Below, in pieces: positions 1 through 7,295 of a stretch of 27,758 nt of DNA. The notes under the pieces are model-generated. The model saw only the letters and a program-made list of their open reading frames with translations. It was not told where the DNA came from and did no database searches. This DNA comes from JAHFUI01 sp041485905 (GTDB taxonomy: Bacteria > Acidobacteriota > Vicinamibacteria > Vicinamibacterales > CAVVIG01). Both the position numbers and the translations under genes were made by a program. How positions within the stretch are numbered: position 1 is the first letter of the stretch; every line of letters starts with the position of its first letter. Location of the stretch: the NCBI GenBank assembly GCA_041485905.1, contig JBGPKK010000049.1:1-27758 (forward strand). Reading direction: 5' to 3'.

Positions 1-752
1 GCCAGAATCACGGAGCCTGCCGTTGGCGCATCGGTGTGCGCGTCGGGCAGCCACGTGTGAAACGGAAACATCGGGACCTTGATGGCGAAGCCGAGGAAGA
101 ACGCGAGGAACACCCACCACTGCAGGTCGTACGGCAACGTCATCTTGTGGAACTCGGTGACGTCGAAGGTGTACACACCGGTCGCGTTGTGGTGATAGAA
201 GTAGATGGCCAGAATCCCGAGCAGCATGACGACGCTGCCGACCAGCGTGTACAGGAAGAACTTGATCGCCGAGTACAGCCGGTTGTCGCTGCCCCAGATG
301 CCAATGAGGAAGTACATCGGAACCAGCATCACTTCCCAGAACAGGAAGAACAGCAGGAAGTCGAGCGACATGAACGCGCCGAGCATGCCCGTCTGCAGCA
401 CGAGGAGGAAGATGTAGTACTCCTTCACGCGCTCGGTGATGGCGGTCCAGGACGACAACACGGCGATCGATCCCATCATCGTCGTCAGCAGGATGAGCAG
501 CGTGCTGAAGCCGTCGACGCCGAGGAAGTACTGGGCGCCCACGGAGGGAATCCAGGTCGCGCGCTCCTGGAACTGGAAGTCGGCGTTGGACGGGTTGTAC
601 CAGAACCAGAGCGGGACGGAGATCGCGAACCCCACGAACGCGACGATGTTCGCGATCCACCGGATGGCGTTCTCGTTCTGCCTGTCGACCAGCAGCAGGA
701 TCAACGCGCCGGCCAGCGGCGTGAAGAGGATCAGCGAAAGGTAGTGATTCAC
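1..752 (-). CDS. nuoM: NADH-quinone oxidoreductase subunit M (partial, N-terminal ~250 residues)
   Basis: Reading the minus strand from a GTG at 752 gives an uninterrupted frame to the window edge. It begins with a hydrophobic helix (V/M-N-H-Y-L-S-L-I-L-F-T-P-L) and contains the Mrp/NuoM-family signatures FFLFWEVMLVPMYFLIG and, at the window edge, TWLPDAHTDAPTAGSVIL. NuoM is one of three antiporter-like proton-pumping membrane subunits of complex I. The start lies 12 nt beyond the nuoL stop, and the TGAGG at that stop can serve as its Shine-Dalgarno, so translation is probably coupled to nuoL. The gene is cut by the window edge; family members are about 500 residues, so roughly half is visible. 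The GTG start is chosen because no better in-frame ATG precedes the first helix. Confidence 0.95.
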   Translation of the reverse strand, partial: MNHYLSLILFTPLAGALILLLVDRQNENAIRWIANIVAFVGFAISVPLWFWYNPSNADFQFQERATWIPSVGAQYFLGVDGFSTLLILLTTMMGSIAVLSSWTAITERVKEYYIFLLVLQTGMLGAFMSLDFLLFFLFWEVMLVPMYFLIGIWGSDNRLYSAIKFFLYTLVGSVVMLLGILAIYFYHHNATGVYTFDVTEFHKMTLPYDLQWWVFLAFFLGFAIKVPMFPFHTWLPDAHTDAPTAGSVIL

Positions 753-764
753 AGGCAGTCGGCC

Positions 765-3044
765 TCACCGTAAGAACAGATAAACGGTCACGAACGCGAA
801 GATCCCGAACAGCATCAGCAGCGCGTAATTCTGCACGAGGCCGGTCTGGAGCTTACGGAACCAGAAGCTGCCTTCCTCGCAGATCCGGCCGACCAGATTC
901 ACCAGCCCGTCCACGACCGTCCGATCGGTCAGTCCCGAGAACCACGCGCTGATCACGGTGACCCAGCCCGTACCGTTGACCGCGCCGTCGACAACCCGGC
1001 GGTCGAAGCCCCAGAGACCGCGGCCGAGTCCGAACGTCCCGGACACGACGGTCGCGTTGTACACCTCGTCCACGTAGTACTTGTTCGACAGCGTACGGTG
1101 CGCTCCCGCCCATTTCATCGCGAGCCGTTCCGAGATCTCGGGACTCGTCACGTAGAACTTGCGCGCGACGAGGATGCCGATGACGGCGATGAGCACGGAA
1201 AAGAGCATCAGGCCAAGCTCGGTCGAGCGCGACGCGTGCGGTTCGGCTTCGTGTTCGGGCGACTCATTCCCTGCTGTGGCGCGGGGCTTGAGCCCCGCGG
1301 TCTGTTCGGCCCCGCCCGCAGGGCTCAAGCCCTGCGCCACATTTGAGCCCTGCGCCACATTCGCCGGTTCAACGCGCGCGGCCGTGAAGCTCGGTTCCAG
1401 GAACTTCTCGATCGCGTTATTGCCCCAGAGCGCCGCGGGAATACCGACGAGCCCGGCGACCAGCGCGCCGATGGCCAGCGCCATCAACGGAAACGTCATC
1501 GGCGTCGGCGACTCGTGCGGTCCGTGCCAGACGCCCGCGGCCCCGTGAGCGGGGCCGGGGCCCCGCGAACCGTGAGAATGACCGTGGCCGGTAGTACTGT
1601 CCGGCTCGGCCGGCCTGTGCGCGACCTCGTGATCCGGCTCGTGGGCGTGGCCGGCCGCTTCCCACGCGGGCCCGCGATAGGTGCCCAGAAAGGTCATCGA
1701 CATGAGCCGGAACATGTAAAACGCCGTCATCAACGCGGTCGCGACCGCAAGGACCCAGATCGCCTTGTAGGTGAGGAAGGTGCGAAACAGGATTTCGTCC
1801 TTGCTGAAAAAACCTGACAGGGGCGGGATGCCCGCAATCGCGAGCGTCCCGATCATCATGGTGACGAAAGTGACCGGCAGGTACTTTTTCAGACCGCCCA
1901 TACGCCGCATGTCCTGCTCGCCGGCCATCGCATGAATCACCGACCCGCTGCCGAGAAAGAGCAGCGCCTTGAAAAACGCGTGGGTCATGAGATGGAAGGC
2001 GCCCGCGGAAAACGCGCCCACGCCCATCGCGGTGAACATGTAGCCGAGCTGCGACACGGTCGAGTACGCCAGCACGCGCTTGATGTCGTACTGGACCAGG
2101 CCGATCGACGCCGCCATGAGCGCCGTCAGCACCCCGACAATCGCGACGATCTCCATCACCATGGGCGCGTGCGAGAACAGCACGGCGTTGCGGCCCACCA
2201 TGTACACGCCGGCGGTCACCATCGTCGCCGCGTGGATGAGCGCGGAGACCGGCGTGGGGCCTTCCATGGCGTCGGGCAGCCAGACATACAGCGGGATCTG
2301 CGCGCTCTTGCCGATCGCGCCGACGAAGAGCAGCAGACAGATCACCGACAGCACGCCGAAGTGCGCGCTTTCGATCGGCATCGACGCGGCGGCGTTCTGC
2401 ACGGCGCGGAAGTTGAGCGTGCCGAACGTCGAGTAGACGAGGAAGACGCCGAGCACGAATCCCCAGTCGCCGATGCGGTTGGTGATGAACGCTTTCTTGC
2501 CCGCGTCCGACGCGCTTTTCTTCTCGTACCAGTAGCCGATCAGCAGATACGAGCAGAGGCCGACGCCTTCCCAGCCCACGAACATCACCAGGAAGTTGCT
2601 GCCCAGGACGAGCATGAGCATGAAGAAGCAGAAGAGATTGAGGTAACAGAAGAAGCGCGCGACACCGCCCCGCGGCTCGTCGGCCATGTAGGCGGTCGAG
2701 TACACGTGGATCAGGGTCCCGATGCCGGTGACGACGAGCACCATCATTCCTGACAGAGGATCGAGCCGGAACCCCCACGGCACCTGGAACCCGCCGATGC
2801 TGCCGTTCGCCATCTGGAGCGGAATCGACGGAATCCACTGGGCGACGGTGACCTCGAAAGCGCGTTCTGCCGCCGGCAACCCGAGCAGCTGCCAGAACGC
2901 CACGAGCGAGACGCCCAGCGCCGCCGTCATCATCACGCAGGCCAGGATGCCGGCGATCTTGCGCGAGAACGAGCGGATCCCGACGAGGCCGTTGATGGCG
3001 GCCCCGATCCCGGGCAGAAGAGGTATCAGCCAGATATATTTCAT
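765..3044 (-). CDS. nuoL: NADH-quinone oxidoreductase subunit L, enlarged
   Basis: The 759-residue product is the largest proton-pumping antiporter-like subunit of the complex I membrane arm. The N-terminus (MKYIWLIPLLPGIGAAINGL), the FVGWEGVGLCSYLLIGYWY segment, and LPDAMEGPTPVSALIHAATMV are classic NuoL signatures. The C-terminal helix follows ARKFYVTSPEI and KYYVDEVYNATVV. It is about 100 residues longer than many NuoL proteins. The excess sits in two low-complexity stretches: a His/Gly/Pro-rich loop at about residues 466-514, and an insert at about 561-591 that is translated palindromic-repeat DNA (see the feature at 1275-1362). Both lie in loops between predicted helices, so the core should fold. 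It is co-transcribed with nuoK upstream (32-nt gap) and nuoM downstream (12-nt gap). Confidence 0.97.
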   Translation of the reverse strand: MKYIWLIPLLPGIGAAINGLVGIRSFSRKIAGILACVMMTAALGVSLVAFWQLLGLPAAERAFEVTVAQWIPSIPLQMANGSIGGFQVPWGFRLDPLSGMMVLVVTGIGTLIHVYSTAYMADEPRGGVARFFCYLNLFCFFMLMLVLGSNFLVMFVGWEGVGLCSYLLIGYWYEKKSASDAGKKAFITNRIGDWGFVLGVFLVYSTFGTLNFRAVQNAAASMPIESAHFGVLSVICLLLFVGAIGKSAQIPLYVWLPDAMEGPTPVSALIHAATMVTAGVYMVGRNAVLFSHAPMVMEIVAIVGVLTALMAASIGLVQYDIKRVLAYSTVSQLGYMFTAMGVGAFSAGAFHLMTHAFFKALLFLGSGSVIHAMAGEQDMRRMGGLKKYLPVTFVTMMIGTLAIAGIPPLSGFFSKDEILFRTFLTYKAIWVLAVATALMTAFYMFRLMSMTFLGTYRGPAWEAAGHAHEPDHEVAHRPAEPDSTTGHGHSHGSRGPGPAHGAAGVWHGPHESPTPMTFPLMALAIGALVAGLVGIPAALWGNNAIEKFLEPSFTAARVEPANVAQGSNVAQGLSPAGGAEQTAGLKPRATAGNESPEHEAEPHASRSTELGLMLFSVLIAVIGILVARKFYVTSPEISERLAMKWAGAHRTLSNKYYVDEVYNATVVSGTFGLGRGLWGFDRRVVDGAVNGTGWVTVISAWFSGLTDRTVVDGLVNLVGRICEEGSFWFRKLQTGLVQNYALLMLFGIFAFVTVYLFLR
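1275..1362. repeat. Inverted pair of palindromic repeats inside nuoL (family B)
   Basis: On the plus strand, TGTGGC followed by an 8-2-8 palindrome (GCGGGGCT-TG-AGCCCCGC, 1279-1298) is mirrored 20 bp later by a second palindrome (GCAGGGCT-CA-AGCCCTGC, 1318-1335) followed by GCCACA. A third, partial copy (GAGCCCTGCGCCACATTC) follows at 1345-1362. The two complete copies are in opposite orientation, an arrangement like the BIMEs formed by REP sequences. The whole block is translated, in frame, as a loop of NuoL at about residues 561-591. A related single copy lies in truA at 21418-21449. Confidence 0.8.
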
Positions 3045-3048
3045 GTCG

Positions 3049-3072
3049 TTGTCAGGTCTGGTGGGTCAGGTC
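3049..3072. repeat. Short degenerate repeat at the nuoK/nuoL junction
   Basis: The 32-nt gap holds variants of one motif: CAGGT-ctg-GTGGG-T-CAGGT on the plus strand, i.e. ACCTGACCCACC followed by ACCTGAC in the sense direction. The same ACCTGACCCACC string forms a clean 9-nt tandem repeat before the gene at 9257. No Shine-Dalgarno is visible before the nuoL ATG, so this tract occupies the place where one would be expected. Confidence 0.5.
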
Positions 3073-3076
3073 GGCC

Positions 3077-3379
3077 CTACCACTTCATCAGATTCATCTC
3101 GTCGATGTTGACCGTCTCTTTGTTCCGGTAGAACGCGAGGATGATCCCGAGCCCGACGGCCGCTTCCGCCGCCGCCACGGCGACGACGAAAATCGCAAAC
3201 ACCTGACCGACCACGTTCTGCAGCTGGCTCGAGTACGCCACCAGGTTGATGTTGACCGCGTTCAGGATCAGCTCGATCGACATGAAAATGATGATGATGT
3301 TCCTGCGCATCATCACCCCAGCGACGCCGATGATGAACAGGGCCGACGACAGCAGCATGTAATGAGTCGGAGTGATCAT
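3077..3379 (-). CDS. nuoK: NADH-quinone oxidoreductase subunit K
   Basis: The 100-residue, three-helix membrane subunit starts MITPTHYMLLSSALF and ends NEMNLMKW-like (DEMNLMKW). It carries the family hallmarks: SIELILNAVNINLVAYS with the conserved membrane Glu of helix 2, and VVAVAAAEAAVGLGIIL with the second conserved Glu. An open frame extends 19 codons upstream, but the ATG at 3379 gives the exact family length and N-terminus and avoids overlap with nuoJ, so it is taken as the start. NuoK forms part of the proton pathway between NuoJ and NuoN in the membrane arm. It lies 22 nt after nuoJ and 32 nt before nuoL in the same operon. Confidence 0.96.
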   Translation of the reverse strand: MITPTHYMLLSSALFIIGVAGVMMRRNIIIIFMSIELILNAVNINLVAYSSQLQNVVGQVFAIFVVAVAAAEAAVGLGIILAFYRNKETVNIDEMNLMKW

Positions 3380-3401
3380 GGTTCCCTGTATTTGGTCAGA
3401 T

Positions 3402-3911
3402 TCATAACTCCCGCTTCGCGAGCACGATCGCGCCAATCATCGCCACGAGCAGCAGCATCGATGCGATTTCGAACGGAATCAGGTAGCTCGTGTACAGCAG
3501 CCAGCCCACCTGCTCCGTGTTTCCGGTGACCGGCATCGGCGGGCCCGGCACCGTCAGCGCCGGACGCGTCGTCTGATACACGGCGACGACGCCGAGCTCC
3601 AGAAGGACCGCGACGGCCATGAAGAATCCCAGCTTCGTCCGCCGGTGCGGATCCTGGTGCGCTTCGGGCGGCCGCTTCAAATTCACGAGCATCACGACGA
3701 ACAGGTACAGCACCACGATGCCGCCCGCGTAGACGAGCACCTGGATGACCGCCAGGAACGGCGCGTCGAGCAGCACGTAGAGGGCGGCCACGAACAGAAA
3801 ATCGAGCACCAGGAACAACACGCTGTGCACGGTGTCCTTCGTGGTGACGACGAGCACGGCGAATCCCAGGATGAACGCCGCCAGCGTGTAGAAGGCGATG
3901 GCCTGGCCCAT
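3402..3911 (-). CDS. nuoJ: NADH-quinone oxidoreductase subunit J
   Basis: The 169-residue, five-helix membrane subunit begins MGQAIAFYTLAAFILGFAV and contains the family segment FLAVIQVLVYAGGIVVLYLFVVML with the conserved Tyr-Ala-Gly-Gly turn of the pi-bulge helix. NuoJ helps link quinone reduction to proton pumping. The start is the ATG at 3911, which shares one base with the nuoH stop codon (TGATG), so the two genes are translationally coupled. In many bacteria nuoI lies between nuoH and nuoJ. Here they abut, so nuoI must be elsewhere or absent. Confidence 0.96.
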   Translation of the reverse strand: MGQAIAFYTLAAFILGFAVLVVTTKDTVHSVLFLVLDFLFVAALYVLLDAPFLAVIQVLVYAGGIVVLYLFVVMLVNLKRPPEAHQDPHRRTKLGFFMAVAVLLELGVVAVYQTTRPALTVPGPPMPVTGNTEQVGWLLYTSYLIPFEIASMLLLVAMIGAIVLAKREL

Positions 3912-4933
3912 CACGACAACAACACCTTGACGATCCCCGTGACAACCAGGTTGGCGATTGCCAGCGGAATCAGCACCTTCCACCCGAGCCGCATCAACTG
4001 GTCGTACCGGTACCGCGGCAGCGTGGCGCGCACCCAGATGAAGATGTAGAGGAACACGAACGACTTGATGAGGAACCAGGTCCAGCTCGGGATGTAGCCG
4101 AGGAACCCGAGCGCCGCGACGCTGGGGAACGGCCGCAGCCAGCCGCCGAAAAACAGCGTCGTCGCCACCGAAGAGACGACGATCATGTTCGCGTACTCGG
4201 CCAGGAAGAACAGCGCGAACCGCATCCCGCTGTACTCGGTGTGGAAGCCTCCCGTCAGCTCCTGCTCGGCTTCCGGCATGTCGAACGGCGCGCGGTTGGT
4301 CTCCGCCAGGCCCCCGATGAAGAAGAGCACAAAGGCCACCGGCTGGGCGAAGGCGAACCAGACCCGGCTGTTGTATTGCGCGTTGACGATGCCGACCATG
4401 CTGAGCGTGCCGGCCATCAGGATCACGCTGACGAGCGTCAGGGTGACGGCGACTTCGTAGCTGATCAGCTGCGCGGACGCGCGCAGGCTGGCGAGCAGCG
4501 GGTACTTGCTGTTCGAGGCGTACCCCGCGAGGATGATCCCGTAGACGCCGACCGATGCCACCGAGACGATGTACAGCAGGCCGACGTTCACGTCGGTGAT
4601 GAACAGCGAGACCTCGTGGCCGAACACCATGACTTTCGGGCCGAAGGGGATCACCGCGTAGACGATGAGCGCGGGCACCATCGAGATGATGGGCGCCGCC
4701 GTGAACACCCATCTATCCGCGCGCACGGGCGTGATGTCTTCCTTGATCATGAGCTTCACGGCATCGGCCACCGGCTGCAGAATGCCGTACGGGCCCACGC
4801 GCATCGGCCCGAGCCGGGACTGCGCCCAGGCGATCACCTTGCGCTCGAGCAGCACCATGTAGGTCACCGCCACGAGCGTGGCGTTCAACACGATCACGAT
4901 CTTGAGCAGCGGGATAATGAAAAGATCGGTCAT
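3911..4933 (-). CDS. nuoH: NADH-quinone oxidoreductase subunit H
   Basis: The 340-residue membrane subunit forms the quinone-chamber floor where the membrane arm meets the peripheral arm. Visible signatures are LLERKVIAWAQSRLGPMRVGPYGILQPVADAVKL near residues 28-62, GLAETNRAPFDMPEAEQEL in the middle (the acidic quinone-site loop), and SGMRFALFFLAEYANM. Length and N-terminus fit the family. Its ATG overlaps the nuoD stop by four bases (ATGA), and its stop overlaps the nuoJ start. The genes that usually separate nuoD from nuoH (nuoE, nuoF, nuoG) are not present here. Confidence 0.97.
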   Translation of the reverse strand: MTDLFIIPLLKIVIVLNATLVAVTYMVLLERKVIAWAQSRLGPMRVGPYGILQPVADAVKLMIKEDITPVRADRWVFTAAPIISMVPALIVYAVIPFGPKVMVFGHEVSLFITDVNVGLLYIVSVASVGVYGIILAGYASNSKYPLLASLRASAQLISYEVAVTLTLVSVILMAGTLSMVGIVNAQYNSRVWFAFAQPVAFVLFFIGGLAETNRAPFDMPEAEQELTGGFHTEYSGMRFALFFLAEYANMIVVSSVATTLFFGGWLRPFPSVAALGFLGYIPSWTWFLIKSFVFLYIFIWVRATLPRYRYDQLMRLGWKVLIPLAIANLVVTGIVKVLLS

Positions 4934-6060
4934 CGATCAACTTCCCCGAGCACGACGTCGAGCGATCCGATCAGCGCGACCACATCCGCCACCAGGTGGC
5001 CTTTGATCAAGGTGCGCAGACCCTGGAGATTGCAGAACGACGGCGGCCGCACGCGGAACCGGTAGGGGTTGGTCGACTTGCCGTCGGCGACGATGAAGTA
5101 GCCGAGCTCGCCTTTGGGCGACTCGATCGCGTGGTAGGTCTCGCCGGCGGGCGGTTTGATCAGCCGCGGCACCTTCCCGACGATCGGCCCTTCGGGGATG
5201 CCTTCGGTCGCCTGCCGGATGATGCGAATGGACTGCCGAAATTCCTCGATGCGCACGAGGTAGCGGTCGTACGTGTCGCCGGCGAACCCGATCGGGACGT
5301 CGAACTGCATCTCCTCGTACGCGGCGTAGGGCTCGTCCTTCCGTACGTCGCGAGGGACGCCCGAGCCGCGCAGCGGCGGTCCGCTCAACCCGAGGGCGAC
5401 CGCGTGGGGCCCGGAAATGATGCCGATGCCCTTTGTCCGCTCGAGCCAGATGCGGTTGTGCGTCAGCAGCTCCTCGTACTCGTCGATTTTCGAGTCCATG
5501 ATCTTGCAGAACTCGAGGACCTTCTTGTCCCAGCCGGGTGGAATGTCGAGCGGCAGGCCGCCGATGCGCATCGAGTTGTAGGTGAGCCGCGCCCCGCAGA
5601 ACTCCTCGAACAGATCCAGGATCAACTCCCGCTCGCGGAACGCGTACAGGAACACCGTCATCGCGCCGATGTCCATCGCGTGCGTGCCGATCCACAGACA
5701 ATGGCTCGCGATCCGCTGCAGCTCGCAGAGGATCGTGCGCACGTAGCGCGCCCGCCGCGGCACCTCGAGCGACATCAGCTTCTCGACCGTCTCGCAGTAG
5801 CCGACGTTGCTGGTCGCCGCGGCGACGTAGTCCATCCGATCGGTCAGCAGGATGATCTGCGTCCAGTTGCGGTTCTCGCTCAGTTTTTCGATCCCGCGGT
5901 GCAGATATCCAATCACCACGTCGGCGTCGACCACCTTCTCGCCGTCGAGCCGCAGCACGACCCGCAGCACGCCGTGCGTGCTCGGATGCTGCGGGCCCAT
6001 GTTGAGCACCAGCTCGTTGGTGTCGAACATCGCGCCGTGGTGAACTGTCGGTGTGGCCAT
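4930..6060 (-). CDS. nuoD: NADH-quinone oxidoreductase subunit D (49-kDa type)
   Basis: The 376-residue peripheral subunit binds quinone together with NuoH and NuoB. It has LNMGPQHPSTHGVLR at about 19-33 with the quinone-site His29, DVVIGYLHRGIEKL, TDRMDYV with the quinone-site Tyr78, NVGYCETVEKL, and a C-terminal VLGEVDR ending typical of the family. The ATG at 6060 is preferred over an in-frame extension of 40 codons because it gives the normal N-terminus. It also shares one base with the nuoC stop (TAATG), a coupling arrangement repeated through this operon. NuoD is homologous to the large subunit of NiFe hydrogenases but lacks the metal-binding cysteine pairs, as expected for complex I. 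Confidence 0.97.
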   Translation of the reverse strand: MATPTVHHGAMFDTNELVLNMGPQHPSTHGVLRVVLRLDGEKVVDADVVIGYLHRGIEKLSENRNWTQIILLTDRMDYVAAATSNVGYCETVEKLMSLEVPRRARYVRTILCELQRIASHCLWIGTHAMDIGAMTVFLYAFRERELILDLFEEFCGARLTYNSMRIGGLPLDIPPGWDKKVLEFCKIMDSKIDEYEELLTHNRIWLERTKGIGIISGPHAVALGLSGPPLRGSGVPRDVRKDEPYAAYEEMQFDVPIGFAGDTYDRYLVRIEEFRQSIRIIRQATEGIPEGPIVGKVPRLIKPPAGETYHAIESPKGELGYFIVADGKSTNPYRFRVRPPSFCNLQGLRTLIKGHLVADVVALIGSLDVVLGEVDR

Positions 6061-6752
6061 TACTCGATATCTGCCTCTTCTCGTGCTTGGCGCAGTTTCA
6101 GCCAGTCGAGAGGGTTCTCCATCAGCAGCTCGCCCGGCCCTTCGAGCGGGTAATCCTTCCGCTGCGGAAAGCCCTGCCAATCCTCCGGCATCAGAATCCG
6201 CCGGCGATCGGGATGTCCGACGAGGTTCACGCCGAACATGTCGTACACCTCGCGCTCGAGCCAGTTGGCGCCCGGCCAGACGCCGGTCACCGACGCGACC
6301 GGTTCGAGCTCGCCGGCCTTCGCCTTCACGCGAACGCGGTGGCGATGACGCGTGGAGTACAGGCAGTAAATGATGTCGAAGCGCTCAGCGCGGGGCGGCC
6401 AGTCCGTCGCCGTCACATCCGAGCAGAGATCGAAGGACGCGTCCGGCGCATGGCGCAGGTACTGGGCCACTTCGAGGATGCGCGAGGCCGGAATGATGAT
6501 CGTCCAGTCGCCCACCCAGAAACTGAGCTGCGACACGGCGCCGGGAAGAGCCGCTTGCAGCGAAGCGATGAAGGCCGGCACCGTCTTGTCAGCCGGCGGC
6601 GGTTGATCGGGCGGCCCGGTCGGCGCCGAGGCCTTCGGCGGGTGCTCCGCGGCCTTGGGCGCCGTAGCCGCTGGTGGCGTGGGAGCGGCGGAGGCGGCTG
6701 CCGCAACGGGAGGCGTCTGGAGTGGCTCAGGCGGCTTCGGGTCGTCAGCCAT
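6060..6752 (-). CDS. nuoC: NADH-quinone oxidoreductase subunit C (30-kDa type) with Pro/Ala-rich N-terminus
   Basis: The 230-residue product carries the complex I 30-kDa signature at about 164-203: WLEREVYDMFG, GHPDRRRILMPEDW and RKDYPL. Residues 1-55 are a proline/alanine-rich, low-complexity extension that is unlikely to fold; the conserved domain begins about residue 56. NuoC packs against NuoD in the peripheral arm. The start ATG at 6752 lies 15 nt after the nuoA stop, leaving no room for nuoB, which normally sits between A and C. The stop overlaps the nuoD start. A shorter protein starting within the extension cannot be excluded, but no methionine occurs there. Confidence 0.94.
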   Translation of the reverse strand: MADDPKPPEPLQTPPVAAAASAAPTPPAATAPKAAEHPPKASAPTGPPDQPPPADKTVPAFIASLQAALPGAVSQLSFWVGDWTIIIPASRILEVAQYLRHAPDASFDLCSDVTATDWPPRAERFDIIYCLYSTRHRHRVRVKAKAGELEPVASVTGVWPGANWLEREVYDMFGVNLVGHPDRRRILMPEDWQGFPQRKDYPLEGPGELLMENPLDWLKLRQAREEADIE

Positions 6753-6767
6753 GAAGTGTCCGGGGCA

Positions 6768-7124
6768 CTACACCCATTCCAACGCGCCTTTTTGCCAGGC
6801 GTAGTAGTAGCCGACCACGAGGATGAAAATGAAGACGATCATTTCGATCAGGCCAAAGAGCAGCAGCTTGTTGAAGATGACCGCCCACGGAAACATGAAG
6901 ACCGTTTCCACGTCGAAAATGACGAACAGCATGGCCACGAGGTAATACCGGATGCTGTACCGATCGCGCGCGTCGGTGAGCGGCTCGATCCCGCACTCGT
7001 ACGGCTCGAGCTTGACCTTGTTGTATTTCTCCGGGTGCAGCAAGCTCGAGAACACGAGCGTGAACAACGCGAATCCGGTCGCGACCACGACGAAAATGGC
7101 GATGGGAATGTAGGCTGAAAGCAT
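6768..7124 (-). CDS. nuoA: NADH-quinone oxidoreductase subunit A
   Basis: The 118-residue, three-helix subunit is the first gene of the operon. It starts MLSAYIPIAIFVVVATGFALF and carries the family signature KLEPYECGIEP, with the conserved cysteine, followed by RYSIRYYLVAMLFVIFDVE. The open frame runs 23 codons further upstream. However, those codons overlap a strong promoter (7153-7181), and the ATG at 7124 gives the normal length, so it is chosen. No good Shine-Dalgarno precedes this ATG. The predicted transcript start near 7146 gives a leader of about 22 nt. Confidence 0.95.
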   Translation of the reverse strand: MLSAYIPIAIFVVVATGFALFTLVFSSLLHPEKYNKVKLEPYECGIEPLTDARDRYSIRYYLVAMLFVIFDVETVFMFPWAVIFNKLLLFGLIEMIVFIFILVVGYYYAWQKGALEWV

Positions 7125-7152
7125 GGGGACGATGCGGCCGGAAAGCGTGGGG

Positions 7153-7181
7153 TTTATAACACGCGACCCCAGGGGTGTCAA
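7153..7181 (-). promoter_or_regulatory. Sigma-70 promoter of the nuo operon
   Basis: On the minus strand, a perfect -35 TTGACA (7181-7176) is followed after exactly 17 nt by TATAAA (7158-7153). Transcription should start near 7146, about 22 nt before the nuoA ATG. Position, spacing and box sequences all agree, which is rare to see so clearly in a high-G+C genome and suggests strong constitutive expression. This is inferred from sequence only. Confidence 0.75.
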
Positions 7182-7259
7182 GAAACCGGGCATTCACGAG
7201 CGACAGCGGGGATCCGGCCGCAACTCACACATTTCAAACCAGTTTTGTCGCTGATTTCC

Positions 7260-7289
7260 TTGACGGTGCCAAAAACCGGGACCTATACT
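7260..7289 (+). promoter_or_regulatory. Sigma-70 promoter giving a leaderless transcript for the VWA/heme gene group
   Basis: TTGACG (7260-7265), an 18-nt spacer and TATACT (7284-7289) form a near-consensus promoter on the plus strand. The expected transcription start, about seven bases after the -10 box, coincides with the GTG at 7296 that begins a good signal peptide. The mRNA would therefore have essentially no 5' leader. The promoter is divergent from the nuo promoter, with 78 bp between the two -35 boxes. As all following genes to hemL are co-oriented with small gaps, it could drive the whole group. Confidence 0.65.
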
Positions 7290-7295
7290 GATCGG

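Noticed and set aside
1539..1567. G+C palindrome in nuoL (GGCCCCG...CGGGGCC) as a third member of the inserted palindrome family
   Set aside because: It lacks the CT-NN-AG core and the GCCACA flank shared by the others; simple G+C-rich low complexity is enough to explain it.
6753..6767. Possible nuoB between nuoA and nuoC
   Set aside because: Only 15 bases separate the two genes, so there is no space for a 160-residue protein; no NuoB motifs occur anywhere in the window.
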